A DNA stretch of 64,000 nt from Aplectana chamaeleonis (taxonomy: Eukaryota > Nematoda > Chromadorea > Rhabditida > Cosmocercidae): the NCBI GenBank assembly GCA_029168955.1, contig JAPDOI010000184.1, forward strand, positions 744,001 to 808,000, written 5' to 3'. The stretch's first letter is position 1. Every line of letters begins with the position of its first letter. Below are positions 26,001 through 38,112 of the stretch, piece by piece. A program made the translations under genes and the position numbers. A model generated the notes under the pieces. The model worked only from the letters and a program-made list of their open reading frames with translations. It did not search any database and was not told where the DNA came from.

Positions 26001-29000
26001 CAAATTCGATTGCGCTGGACACCGAAGAAAGTGTGCGGAACCCAAGTGGAAGTGCGCAGGACGTCGTAGAAAGTGTGCGGGACCCAGTGGAAGTGCGCAG
26101 GACGCCGTATAAAGTTTGTGGGACCCAAATGCGATTGCGCCGGACGCCGTAGAAAGTGTGCGGGACCCAAGTGGAAGTGCGTAGGACGCCGTAGAAAGTG
26201 TGCGGGACCCAAATGCGAGTGCGCCGGACGCCGTAGAAAGTGTGCGGGACCAAAGTGGGAGTGCGCAGGACGCCGGAGAAAGTGTGCGGGACCCAAGTGG
26301 AAGTGCGTAGGACGCCGGAGAAAGTGCGCGGGACCCAAGGTAGAGTGCGCCGGACGCCGTAGAAAGTGTGCACGACCTAAGTGGGAGTGCGCAGGACGCC
26401 GTAGAAAGTGTGCGGGACCCAAGGTAGAGTGCGCCGAACACCATATAAAGTGTGCAGGACCCAAGTGGGAGTGCGCAGGACGCCGTAGAAAGTTTGTGGG
26501 ACCCAAATGCGATTGCGCCGGACGCCGAAGAAAGTGTGCGGGACCCAAGTGGAAGTGCGCGGGACGCCGTAGAAAGTGTGCGGGACCCAAGGTAGAGTGC
26601 GCCGGACGCCGTAGAAAGTGTGCAGGACCGAAGTGGTAGTGCGTAGGACGCCGTAGAAAGTTTGTGGGACCCAAGTGTAGATTGCGCCGGACACCGAAGA
26701 AGGTGTGCGGGACCGAAGTGGAAGTGCGCAGGACGCCGTAGAAAGTGCGCGGGACCCAAGGTAGAGTGCGCTGGACGCCGTAGAAAGTGTGCAGGACCCA
26801 AATGCGATTGCGCCGGACACCGAAGAAAGTGTGCGGGACCCAAGTGGAAGTACGCAGGACGCCGTAGAAAGTTTGTGGGACCCAAATCCGATTGCGGCGG
26901 ATGCCGTAGAAAGTGTGCGGGACCCGAGTGGAAGTGCGGTGGACGCCGTAGAAAGTTTGTGGGACCCAAATGCGATTGCGCCGGACACCGAAGAAAGTGT
27001 GCGGGACCCAAGCGGAAGTGCGCAGGACGCCGTAGAAAGTGTGCGGGACCCAAGGTGCGAGTGCGCCGGACGCCGTAGAAAGTGTGCAGGACCCAAGTGG
27101 AAGTGCGAAGGACCCCGTAGAAAGTGTGCGGGATCCAAGTGGGAGTGCGCAGGACGCCGTAGAGAGTGTGCCGGACCCAAGTGGGAGAGCGCCGGACGCC
27201 GTAGAAAGTGTGCGGGACCCAAATGCGATTGCGCCGGACGCCGAAGAAAGTGTGCGGGATCCAAGTGGGAGTGCGCAGGACGCCGTATAAAGTGTGTGGA
27301 ACCCAAGTGGAAGTGCGCAGGACGATGTAGAAAGTGTGTGGGACCCAAATGCCATTGCGCAGGACGCCGTAGAAAGTGTGCGGGACCCAAGTGGGAGTGG
27401 GCAGGACGCCGTAGAAAGTGTGCAGGACCCGAGTGGAAGTGCGCAGGGCGCCGTAGAATGTTGGTGGGACCCAAATGCGATTGCGTCGGACACCGAAGAA
27501 AGTGTGCGGGACCAAAGTGGAAGTGCGCAGGACGCCGTAGAAAGTGTGCGGGACCCAAGGTAGAGTGCGCCGGACGCCGTAGAAAGTGTGCAGGACCTAA
27601 GTGGAAGTGCGCAGGACGCCGTAGAAAGTTTGTGGGATCCAAATGCGATTGCGCCGGACACCGAAGTAAGTGTGCAGGACCTAAGTGGGAGTGCGCAGGA
27701 CGCCATAGAAAGTGTGCGGGACCCAAGTGGGAGTGCGCCGGACTCCGTATAAAGTGTGCGGCACCCGAGTGGAAGTGCGCAGGACGCCCTAGAAAGTGCG
27801 CGGGCCCCGAGTGGGAGTGCGCAGGACGCCGTAGAAAGTGTGCGGGATCTAAATGCGATTGCGCCGGACACCGAAGAAAGTGTGCGGGACCCAAGTGGAA
27901 GTGCGCAGGACGCCGTAGAAAGTTTGTGGGACCCAAATGCGATTGCGCCGGACGCCGAAGAAAGTGTGCGGGACCCAAGTGGAAGTACGCAGGACGCCGT
28001 AGAAAGTGTGCGGGACCCAAGGTAGAGTGCGCCGGACACCGTAGAAAGTGTGCAGGACCCAAGTGGGAGTGCGCAGGACGCCGTAGAAAGTGTGCGGGAC
28101 CCAAGGTGGAAGTGCGCAGGACGCCGTAGAAAGTTTGCGGGACCCAAGTGAGAGTGAGCCGGACGCCGTAGAAAGTGTGCGGGACCAAGGTGGAAGTGCG
28201 CAGGCCGCCGTAGAAAGTTTGTGGGACCCAAATGCGATTGCGCCGGACACCGAAGAAAGTGTGCGGGACCCAAGTGGAAGTGCGCAGGACGCCGTAAAAG
28301 TGTGCGGGACTCAAGGTAGAGTGCGCCGGACGCCGTAAAAAGTGTGCAGGACTTAAGCGGGAGTGCGCAGGACGCCATAGAAAGTGTGCGGGACCAAAGT
28401 GGAAGTGCGCAGGACGCCGTAGAAAGTGTGCGGTACCCAAGGTAGAGTGCGCCGGACGCCGTAGAAAGTGTGCAGGACCCAAGTGGGAGTGCGCAGGACG
28501 CCGAAGAAAGTGTGCGGAACCCAAGTGGAAGTGCGTAAGACGCCGTAGAAAGTTTGCGGGACCCAAATGCGAGTGCGCCGGACGCCGTAGAAAGTGTGCG
28601 AGACCTAAGTGGAAGTGCGCAGGGCACCGTAGAAAGTGTGCTGGACCCAAGGTAGAGTGCGCCGGACGCCGTAGAAAGTGCGTTGGACCCGAGTGGAAGT
28701 GCACAGGACGCCGTAGAAAGTTTGTGGGACCCAAATGCGATTGCGCCCGACACCGTAGAAAGTGTGCAGGACCCAAGTGGGAGTGCGCAGGACGCCGTAG
28801 AAAGTTTGTGGGACCCAAATGCGATTGCGCCGGACACCGAAGAAAGTGTTCGGGACCCAAGTGGAAGTGCGCAGGACGCCGTAGAAAGTGTGCAGGACCC
28901 AAGTGGAAGTGCGCAGGACGCCGTAGAAAGTTTGTGGGACCCAAGTGGGAGTGCGCACGACGCCGTAGAAAGTGTGCGGGACCCAAGCGGGAGAGCGCCG

Positions 29001-30206
29001 GACGCCGTAGAAAGTGTGGGACCCGTGGAAGTGCGCAGGACGCCGTAGAAAGTTTGTGGGACCCAAATGCGATTGCGCAGGACGCCGTAGAAAGTGTGCG
29101 GGACCCGAGTGGAAGTGCGCAGGACGCCGTAGAAAGTTTGTGGGACCCAAATGCGATTGCGCCGGACGCCGAAGAAAGTGTGCGGGACTCAAGTGGAAGT
29201 GCGCAGGACGCCGTAGAAAGTGTGCTAGACCCAAGGTAGAGTGCGCCGGACACCGTAGAAATTGTGCGGGACCCAAGTGGAAGTGCGCAGGACGCCGTAG
29301 AAAGTTTGTGGGGTCCAAATGCGATTGCGCCGGACACCGAAGAAAGTGTGCAGGACCCAAGTGGGAGTGCGCAGGACGCCGTAGAAAGTGTGCGGGACCC
29401 GAGTGGAAGTGCGCAGGACGCCGTAGAAAGTTTGTGGGACCCAAATGCGATTGCGCCGGACGCCGAAGAAAGTGTGCAGGACCCAAGTGGGAGTGCGCAG
29501 GACGCCGTAGAAAGTTTGTGGGACCCAAATGCGATTGCGCCGGACACCGAAGAAAGTGTGCGGGACCCAAGTGGAAGTGCGCAGGACGCCGTAGAAAGTG
29601 TGCGGGACCCAAATGCGATTGCGCCGGACGCCGAAGAAAGTGTGCGGGACCCAAGTGGGAGTGAGCGGGACGCCGTAGAAAGTGTGCGGGACCCGAGGGA
29701 AAGTGCGCAGGACGCCGTAGAAAGTTTGCGGGACCTAAGTGGGAGTGCGCAGGACGCCGTAGAAAGTGTGCGGGACCTGAGTGGAAGTGCGCAGGACGCC
29801 GTAGAAAGTTTGTGGGACAAAAATGCGATTGCGCCGGACACCGAAGAAAGTGTGCGGGACCCGAGTGGAAGTGCGCAGGACGCCGTAGAAAGTGTGCGGG
29901 ACCCAAGGTAGAGTGCGCCGGACACCATATAAAGTGTGCAGGACCCAAGTGGGAGTGCGCAGGACGCCGTAGAAAGTGTGCGGGACCCAAGGTAGAGTGC
30001 GTCGGACACCGTAGAAAGTGTGCAGGACCCAAGTGGGAGTGCGCAGGACGCCGTAGAAAGTTTGTGGGACCCAAATGCGATTGCGCCGGACGCCGAAGAA
30101 AGTGTGCGGGACCCAAGTGGAAGTACGCAGGACCCCGTAGAAAGTTTGTGGCACCCAAATGCGATTGCGCCGCACGCCGAAGAAAGTGTGCGGGACCCAA
30201 GTGGAA

Positions 30207-33179
30207 TTACGCAGTACGCCGTAGAAAGTGTGCGGGACCCAAGGTAGAGTGCGCCGGACGCCGTAGAAAGTGTGCGGGACCCAAGTGGAAGTGCGCAGGA
30301 CGCCGTAGAAAGTGCGCGGGACCCAAGGTAGAGTGCGCCGGACACCGAAGAAAGTGTGCAGGACCTAAGTGAGAGTGCGCAGGACGCCGTAGAAAGTGTG
30401 CGGGACCTGAGTGGAAGTGCGCCGGACGCCGTAGGAAGTGTGCAGGACCTAAGTGGGAGTGCGCAGGACGCCGTAGAAAGTGTGCGGGACCCAAGGTAGA
30501 GTGCGCCGGACACCATATAAAGTGTGCAGGACCCACGTGGGAGTGCGCAGGACGCCGTAGAAAGTGTGCGGGACCCAAGTGGGAGTGCACAGGACGCCGT
30601 AGAAAGTTTGTGGGACCCAAATGCGATTGCGCCGGACGCCGAAGAAAGTGTGCGGGACCCAAGTGGAAGTGTGCAGGACGCCGTAGAAAGTTTGTGGGAC
30701 CCAAATGCGATTGCGCCGGACACTGAATAAAGTGTGCGGGACCCAAGTGGAAAAGCGCAGGACGCCGTAGAAAGTTTGTGGGACCCAAAGTAAAGTGCGC
30801 CGGACGCCGTAGAAAGTGAGCAGGACCTAAGTTGAAGGGGGCAGGACGCCGTAGAAAGTGTGCGGGACCCAAGGTAGAGTGCGCCGGACGCCGTAGAAAG
30901 TTTGCAGGACCTGAGGGGGAGTGCGCAGGACGCCGTAGAAAGTGTGCGGGACCCAAGTGGAAGTGCGCAGGAGGCCGCAGAAAGTTTGTGGGACCCAAAT
31001 GCGACTGCGCTGGACGCCGAAGAAAGTGTGCAGGACCCAAGTGCAAGTGCGCAGGACGCCGTAGAAAGTGTGTGGGACCCAAGTGGGAGTGCGCAGGACG
31101 CCGCAGAAACTTTGTGGGACCCAAATGCGATTGCGCTGGACGCCGAATAAAGTGTGCCGGACCCAAGTGAAAGTGCGCAGGACGCCGTAGAAAGTTTGTG
31201 GGACCCAAGGTAGAGTGCGCCGGACGCCGTAGAAAGTGCGCGGGACCCAAGTGGAAGTGCGCAGGACGCCGTAGAAAGTGCGCGGGACCCAAAGTAGAGT
31301 GCGCCGAACGCCGAAGAAAGTGTGCGTGACCCGAGTGGAAGTGCGCAGGACACCGTAGAAAGTTTGTGGGACCCAAAGGCGATTGCGCGGAACGCCGAAG
31401 AAAGTGTGCGGGACCCAAGTGGAAGTGCGCAGGACGCCGTAGAAAGTGCGCGGGACCCAAGGTAGAATGCGCCGCACGCCGTAGAAAGTGTGCAGGACCT
31501 AAGTGGGAGTGCGCAGGACGCCGTAGAAAGTTTGTGGGACCCAATGCGAGTGCGCCGGACGCCGTAGAAAGTGTGCGGGACCCAAGTGGAAGTGCGCAGG
31601 ACGCCGTAGAAAGTGTGCGGGACCCAAGGTGGGAGTGCGCCGGACGCCGTAGAAAGTGTGCGGGACCCAAGTGGAAGTGCGCAGGACGCCGTAGAAAGTT
31701 TGTGGGACCCAAATGCGATTGCGCCGGACGCCGAAGAAAGTGTGCGGGACCCAAGTGGAAGTGCGCAGGACGCCGTAAAAAGTTTGTGGGACCCAAAAGC
31801 GATTGCGCCGGACACCGAAGAAAGTGTGCGGGACCCAAGTGGGAGTGAGCGGGACGCCGTAGAAAGTGTGCGGGACCCAAGGTAGAGTGCGCCGGACGCC
31901 GTAGAAAGTGTGCGGGACCCGAGTGGAAGTGCGCAGGACGCCGTAAAAAGTTTGTGGGACCCAAATGCGATTGCGCCGGACACCGAAGAAAGTGTGCGCG
32001 ACACAAGTGGAAGTGCGCAGGACGCCGTCGAAAGTTTGTGGGATCCAAATGCGATTGCGCCGGACACCGAAGCAAGTGTGCGGGACCCAAGTGGAAGTGC
32101 GCAGGACGCCGTAGAAAGTTTGTGGGAACCAAATGCCATTGCGCCGGACACCGAAGAAAGTGTGCGGGACCCAAGTGGAAGTGCGCAGGGCACCGTAGAA
32201 AGTGTGTGGGACCCAAATGCGAGTGCGCCGGACACCGTAGAAAGTGTGCAGGACCCAAGTAGAGTGCGCAGGACGCCGTAGAAAGTGTGCGGGACCCGAG
32301 TGGAAGTGCGCAGGACGCCGTAGAAAGTTTGTGGGACCCAAATGCGATTGCGCCGGACGCCGACGAAAGTGTGCGGGACCCAAGTGGAAGTGCGCAGGAC
32401 GCCGTAGAAAGTTTGTGGGACCCAAATGCGATTGCGCACGACACCGAAGAAAGTGTGCGGGACCCAAGTGGAAGTGCGCCGGACACCGAAGAAAGTGTGC
32501 GGGACCCGAGTGGAAGTGCACAGGACGCCGTAGAAAGTTTGTGGGACCCAAATGCGCTTGCCCCGGACGCCAAAGAAAGTGTGCAGGACCCAAGAGGGAG
32601 TGCGCAGGACGCCGTAGAAAGTTTGTGGGACCCAAATGCGATTGCGCCGGACACCGAAGAAAGTGTGCGGGACCCAAGTGGAAGTGCGCAGGACGCCGTA
32701 GAAAGTGCGCTGGACCCAAGATAGAGTGCGCCGGACGCCGTAGAAAGTGTGCAGGACCCAAGTGGAAGTGCGCAGGACGCCGTAGAAAGTGCGCGGAACC
32801 CGAGTGGAAGTGCGCAGGACGCCGTAGAAAGTTTGTGGGACCCAAATGCGATTGCGCCGGACGCCGAAGAAAGTGTGCGGGACTCAAGTGGAAATGCGCA
32901 GGACGCCGTAGAAAGGTGCGGGACCCAATGGAGGTGCGCCGGACACCGAAGAAAGTGTGCAGGACCCAAATGCGAGTGCGCAGGACGCCGAAGAAAGATT
33001 GCGGGACCCAAATGCGATTGCGCCGGACGCCGAAGAAAGTGTGCGGGACCCAAGTGGAAATGCGCAGGACGCCGAAGAAAGTGTGCGGGACCGAAGTGGG
33101 TGATCACAGAACTTTTAAATCGTTCTGTGTGTCTATAAGAGAGTGTATACCACCCCTTTCTTCTTGTCCCCTCCACCAA
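30207..33179 (-). other. Antisense open frame entering the satellite from unique flank
   Basis: This 990-codon frame starts with Met in unique DNA at 33,179, reads about 26 non-repeat residues (beginning MVEGTRRKGW) and then runs into the antisense satellite peptide repeats. It is the only long array frame in the window whose start lies outside the repeat. No signal peptide or domain is visible, and the openness inside the array is expected by composition. It is listed because the flank could host a promoter for array transcription; I see no direct evidence of one. Confidence 0.3.
33105..33129. repeat. 8-bp perfect inverted repeat at the array edge
   Basis: CACAGAAC at 33,105-33,112 pairs perfectly with GTTCTGTG at 33,122-33,129 around a 9-nt AT-rich loop. 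It lies about 5 bp beyond the last recognisable satellite base. It could be a boundary scar or chance. Confidence 0.5.
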
Positions 33180-34445
33180 CCACTCATTTAAACTGCTTAG
33201 CTGTTTATATGCACCAACCTTTCTAAATCGGGCTTATATACGATGGAAATGTGAGTTAATCAAAATATGCATCCAGAGAACACAAACATCATTACACTTC
33301 ATTTGGCAATAGAGGTAGCAGGGTGTCGGTTGGTCATGGAGGCATTTACTAAATCTCAAACAGCGGTTGTCTTTATCATGACAGAAATGAATATAAATGA
33401 ACTACCACTCACACACCACCTCCTAAAACTAAAGAAGGGTCGGTGTGCAACTGCATTAGGAAGGAGTTTAGCAGGGTTTGCAAGGTTTGAAATGCTTTGT
33501 AATTTCTGATTGCTGGAGTGTTGTCGTCGAAACCAGCTCATGGGCCGGTGCAACCGGATTCCAGCGACAGAGGCAGGCGATAGCCGGCAAACGCGAGATC
33601 TTTGTACGCCATTTCACATAGAATCAGCGGATTTCGATTCATTCGCCTTATACTCAAGATGCCTGCAGAAGCCGGCAAATGGGCCGACGTAGCCGGACCC
33701 CAGCGGCAGAAGGCCGGCGTCAGCCGGCGCCGACGCCGCTGGTCATGGAATAAAAGCTGATTCAACATTCTGTAGACACACCCTCTGAATCCCCTGTAAA
33801 AGTTGTTTGGAGAAATCTGCCGTAGCATGCCTTGGCCAATCCGGTCGATACGTGGAAAGCATGGACGATGGAGGTCGACAAAAAACACCGGGGTAGCCAG
33901 CATTGGCTGACACGGTCCTTATGCATGAAGTATCGGGAACGATTGCATGCAATATCATTCATTTCTTACCTGATATCACGTGAACATCGGTCGGGTCAGC
34001 CACATCGAGTGTTTATTTTTCACCACACCTGATTCATGTCTTCCGTGATTACCGACCGGGCCCAGGCTAAGCCGACCGGCAAATTTTGATGACCGAGGCT
34101 TAATACGTCGCTCGTTACTAAACCATGTACTAGGAAGGCTGCTACAAAGCATAGGTGCACATCCAGAAACGACACCAGTTTCAACAACAAAGACACAGAG
34201 CAAGTTAAAGGCAGCATACACGCCCGCGAAAGTTGTTGAGATAACTACGTTAGTAGGGTCTTACGGGCCCTAGAGAGCTTCTCTTGAAGTTGGAAGAGTT
34301 GAAAACGAGTTAAAATGACCGTATTCGAGCCGTATTGAGTCACAAAATCATCCCTTCTCCGCCCATCGATACGGGCTTCGCCCCTCAATACAAATGTTCA
34401 ATGCTCCTTAACGGCCATTTGGCTCATTTTTACGCTGTAAATTAT
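33130..34445. other. No supported gene; old dispersed-repeat-like DNA
   Basis: The sequence shifts abruptly from GC-rich satellite to mixed composition. Short open frames here (the longest 121 codons, minus strand, 33,538-33,903) show no domain I recognise. Positions 33,520-33,750 are rich in GCCGGC/AGCCGG words, which suggests a decayed dispersed repeat. Nothing else is supported. Confidence 0.6.
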
Positions 34446-34673
34446 TGTCTAAGTTCTGGCATGATATCATTTTGTGTGCTGACGTGTTTCAGATCAATGG
34501 TGCCGATCAGCCGAGGCGGAGACGGCGGATAAAAGGGATGAATTCGAGGAGGCGGGGGACGAGGAACGACGAGAGCACCGGGAAGCTGAAGCGAAGTGGA
34601 CTGATCTATCATGATGCCATTAGCTTTGCGATAAACTATTAGTAGTTATATGTGGAATGCAGAAGCTATTACT
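34446..34673 (+). repeat. 230-bp direct repeat, copy 1, with an exon-like segment
   Basis: Closely matches 38,113-38,340 in the same orientation, with scattered substitutions and 1-2 nt indels. It contains a TTTCAG-type acceptor ending at 34,492. An open segment from 34,493 to a TGA at 34,612-34,614 encodes about 40 highly charged residues (Glu/Lys/Arg-rich, for example EAETADKRDEFEEAG), looking like a terminal coiled-coil exon. In copy 2 the same frame is broken. This could be a duplicated 3' gene end or part of a mobile element. Confidence 0.8.
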
Positions 34674-36098
34674 GGTAGCAGCGATCCATCTTCCACACCT
34701 CTGGTTCGTTTAGTTTTTTCTTTCCTGTTCTCTAAATCATAATTTTCTTTTTGATAGTTGTATGCTCTATTAGGGCCGATTCCTCAGGATATAGCTTCCG
34801 TTTTTCTGCACGAGACGGCCGCTTGTGTAGATACGGACGACTTGAGGGTTCGCCATGGTGATAATTTCCTATGAATAAAATAACATATTAGTATTTCCCA
34901 GCAGCATAATTTCATTTCTACAACTCATTTTCCCTCCTTGGTTGTAGGCTTACGCTCTGTCGCCGTTTCTGTAATCAAACGACAGATCTTTTGGTGGGAT
35001 TGCTTCGGCAGAGCTTCTCGGTATTCCAAAACATGGGCAGCGAAGACGTCGGCGCGCAATCTGTTCGGCTCCATCTCTCGCCCTTTGTCCCCGGCATGAG
35101 TTCGTTCCGCGGCGTCTCATGCTACATCGACGTCTCTCGGCGAAAATACTGTTTCTCGTTCCGCCGAGAGCGAGCTTTCTTTTACAACTATATTTCTCCT
35201 AGCTTCTTCTATCGTAGTGTCCTGCGATCCATAGGGTCTGCTCATCCAGTGTAAAGGATTTCTTCTCTGCTGACTGTTCTTGTTTTGAACTATTCTCGTG
35301 GAGCGCATTTTGGTTTTCAAACGTTCGCAAGTGCGAAATCAGAAATTACGATTTTCGACGTCGATGAGTATTATGTTCCGCCACGGTAAAAGGACATTTC
35401 GTCCGGCTTTTCGTGATTCTGTGGTGCTGATGGTGTGGCGGCGTGGTAGAAGTAGTGGTGCGATGAGAAGCCGCAGCAGGAAACAGGTTCTTCTGTCGAC
35501 AGTGGCCAAGCAATGTAAAGATGTGGGTATTACGAGTATGAGTGAATATTGTGAAAATATGAGGATAGTTGACGGTGTTCTGGCGCTAGCGCTAATTTGT
35601 GGTTGGGCCCCTGTGAGAATTGTCGTTCGCACCAATAGGTTAACGTTTTTTTGCGGTTTTTTTGGAGATGGCCAGAATGAATCTGAATGAGCTCAAGTTA
35701 TAACTTTTGGTTCTATGATCATAGTGTACATATATATACATTTTTCCCATCGAGTTTCATTTCATCTTGCATCCCTTGGACCCTTTTTTTCGGTGAACTT
35801 TGATGGCCCAATCCGGGGTAGGGCTTCGATTATTGTTCCTATATAAGACAGATTCGGGACTATCTTTTCTTTGTAGTCGTCTAACTTCTCAAGCAATTTT
35901 TCTACGCTTGATTTTTTCTACTCTGGGATACTGTATCGCGTTGCAGACGATTTCGCTTTGTTTTCCAACGAAACAAAAAAAACATTTTAACGCGCAATCA
36001 CATATCGCAGCACTTTCCCACCACATTTTCTTTCTCAACGGAAACTTTTTTGTTGCTAACATTTTTTCCCGAGCGAAAACATGTGAGCAAACGACGGC
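34674..36098. other. No supported gene between direct repeat and helicase remnant
   Basis: Open frames at 34,991-35,254 and 35,298-35,690 (+) have no recognised domain. They could be upstream decayed exons of the helicase, but I see no conserved helicase motif before 36,099. A 9-bp inverted repeat (CTCTCGGCG at 35,134-35,142, CGCCGAGAG at 35,162-35,170) is present. Positions 35,700-36,080 are T-rich. Confidence 0.5.
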
Positions 36099-37590
36099 TT
36101 AGGCTGTCCGACGTTCCGATCTCTTTGATACAAGCAGCGTTCGGCACAAACCAAGACCATCATTGAGGCTATTTTGGCTGGACTACTAGCGTCTCGAAGA
36201 TCGGGTCCAGTGATCGTCGTCTCCACTACAAACACCGCGATCGCACATTTCACAACGACGCTTCTAGCCTTCGACGAATTCAAGAAGCTCAATGTGCTTC
36301 GCTATGTTTCGGATGCCGCATTTCTGGACGAGTCGCCCACCACGCCTGCAGAAATACACGAGGTTCTGAAATCTATCGGAGACACTCCTGACGACTCCCT
36401 GACTGTTCTGGAAGAGTCCTACTGCAGGCTCTTCCGCGACGGACGTGTCATCTATGAGAAGTACGCTCGGGATCCCGGAACGGTCAATGAACATGACCGA
36501 CAAAGAGCGAGAAGATCTTCTCGTTGCTGATGGGGACGTCTCCGACAACATACAACGCATCGTCAACATCATGCTTCGCGTTTGGCGGCCGGCAGTCTTG
36601 TTGATCACCTCGGCGTCTTTGCTTAATTGCACTGGACCCCATGGTATCTTCAAATCGCACTTCAACGATTGCAAGTTCCTCATCTGTGATGAAGCATCTC
36701 AGGTACCAGAGTCTGTTTTTGCATCTTTCATCACCCAATTCCCACTGGCAAGACAGGTTAAAATCGGAGACACCTACCAGATGCAACCGCACGTCAAATG
36801 CAACCCTGAGGCAAACCCGCAGTTTTTGGTGGCCGAAGTATATAATAGCCGTACTGGCACGCTCGGCTTTGATGCCAAGGGCGCCCCTGGTGACGACGTT
36901 TCGCGGACACCCCGCCCTCAATGGCTTACCGAAAATGCTTGCCTATGGCGGATCTTTGGTAAGTGGAGCACGTGCGGCCGACCGGAAAATGCTCCTAGAT
37001 CGCCTTCGTTTTCCCGAACCCCGCCCTTCCATTCCTATTCGTGAATTTGGCCGGTTCCGCGACTCGAGCAGCATCGCGCTCCTACGCGAACGATGACGAG
37101 GCACTCCGTCTGCACCGACCTTGTAATCAGTCGGCTTCTGCAGGTGGAACTACTTCCTAGTCAAGTGTGTATTATCGCCTTTTACGGGGAGCAGTTCCGG
37201 CGCCTGGAAATGTTCGCGCAAGAACATCAAGTAGAAATAGCCACGGTTGACTCGATTCAAGGCAGGAGATTGACGGTTCTCCTGTCAACGCGCACCGAGT
37301 TCAGGAGTCCGATTCGGCTGGGTTTATTGATGACCGTGTGCGTTTTAACGTTACCGTCACTCGATGCAAATTCGATCAATTCGTTTTAGGAGATGCGAGC
37401 TCGTTGGGCGCTCTTCCTCACTGGGAGCGTTGCTACGCTGAGCCGAACAGATGCGAGCCGTCATTTCTTCCGACGCCTTTGGAACAATTTTTCCGTAGAA
37501 ATCATTTCCGGGCCTTCACATCTCATGTAGTCCTGCATATTTTAGCTCCTTCCAGTTTTTATTATGCTTTTCATTTTTACATACTCACAT
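36099..37590 (+). pseudogene. Frameshifted UPF1-like SF1 helicase remnant
   Basis: Helicase motifs appear in the right order but in alternating frames. The Walker A region (36,130-36,180) reads QAAFGT, then lacks the GK step and resumes as TKTIIEAILAGLLA in another frame, consistent with a 5-nt deletion. Next come a motif Ia-like stretch (VIVVSTTNTAIAHF), Walker B LICDEASQVPE near 36,680, and motif III VKIGDTYQMQPH near 36,765. A segment HPALNGLPKMLAYGG follows near 36,910, then IAFYGEQFRRLE (37,170), ATVDSIQGR (37,240; motif V-like) and GFIDDRVRFNVTVTR (37,320; motif VI-like). At least four further frame changes lie near 36,470, 36,900, 37,090 and 37,315, with no room for introns. The family unwinds RNA or DNA using ATP; this copy should be dead unless the indels are assembly errors. 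It is flanked by the 230-bp direct repeats. Confidence 0.85.
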
Positions 37591-38112
37591 AGGCCGGATT
37601 CAGACTGACCGCTCATGAGTGCTACTCGGCCATCGTCCGCGGTGGTGAGCGGTAGATTTGTTTTTGACTCTTCGCTTAGCACATCCGCCGTAAGGCAGGA
37701 ATGGTGGCACACGAGATGTTGGCATTCGAGATCGGACCCGCTTCCATACTATACGGCTGGTTCTATTATGTTCAGATTGGCAGCGCTGCACCTCCAGCCT
37801 CCAGCGAGGGTCGTCAGTCGTCCGCATTTTGGTGATCACCCGTCAGAACTCTCCTTGGTTCATTATACAGATCAAGAATCGATTGTTCGATGAGTTCGCC
37901 TTCGTGCAGCTTGGAGTCCCCATTGGCCCAGCACGGTGCGCACACCACACCATTTCATCGGGTACTCCATCATCGAATATCATATGTTCTTTGTACCACA
38001 TAGTGGACATGTAGCTCAAGCACGACACACCATGCAGCCAAAGAACCAACTTATTAGGCCATTCTTGTCAAAGTCCGGGACGGACTTCTTGTAAGGGGAA
38101 AGGTGTAAGTGC
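37591..38112. other. No supported gene
   Basis: Lies between the helicase remnant and direct-repeat copy 2. Short open frames on both strands (up to 92 codons) show no recognised domain. Confidence 0.5.

Larger units (their letters stand above)
1..33100 (+). repeat. Giant 42-bp satellite array (about 790 monomers)
   Basis: Uninterrupted head-to-tail repetition of a 42-bp monomer; no inversion was seen. The two 21-bp halves begin GTGCGGGACCCAAG and GCGCAGGACGCCGTAG. The consensus is about 62% GC, 28 of 42 bases are purines on this strand, and there are four CpGs per unit. Four common types differ in the middle: A has AAATGCGATTGCG with CGAAGAAA, B has AAGTGGAAG, C has AAGGTAGAG, and D has AAGTGGGAG, often after a GGACCTAAG variant. 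A rarer type carries CACCATATAAAG. Most indels are multiples of the unit or single bases. The last monomers (32,900-33,100) are more divergent, as expected at an array edge. The left edge is outside the window. No function can be read from it; heterochromatin, centromere-like or subtelomeric roles are guesses. Confidence 0.98.

Noticed and set aside
1..33100. CRISPR-like array
   Set aside because: Repeats are contiguous without unique spacers, the context is eukaryotic and there are no cas genes.
36099..37590. Helitron or Maverick helicase
   Set aside because: Motifs fit the UPF1-like SF1 group (DEAS, GDxxQ, VDSIQG, NVTVTR) rather than Pif1-type RepHel. No Rep, integrase or polymerase is nearby.
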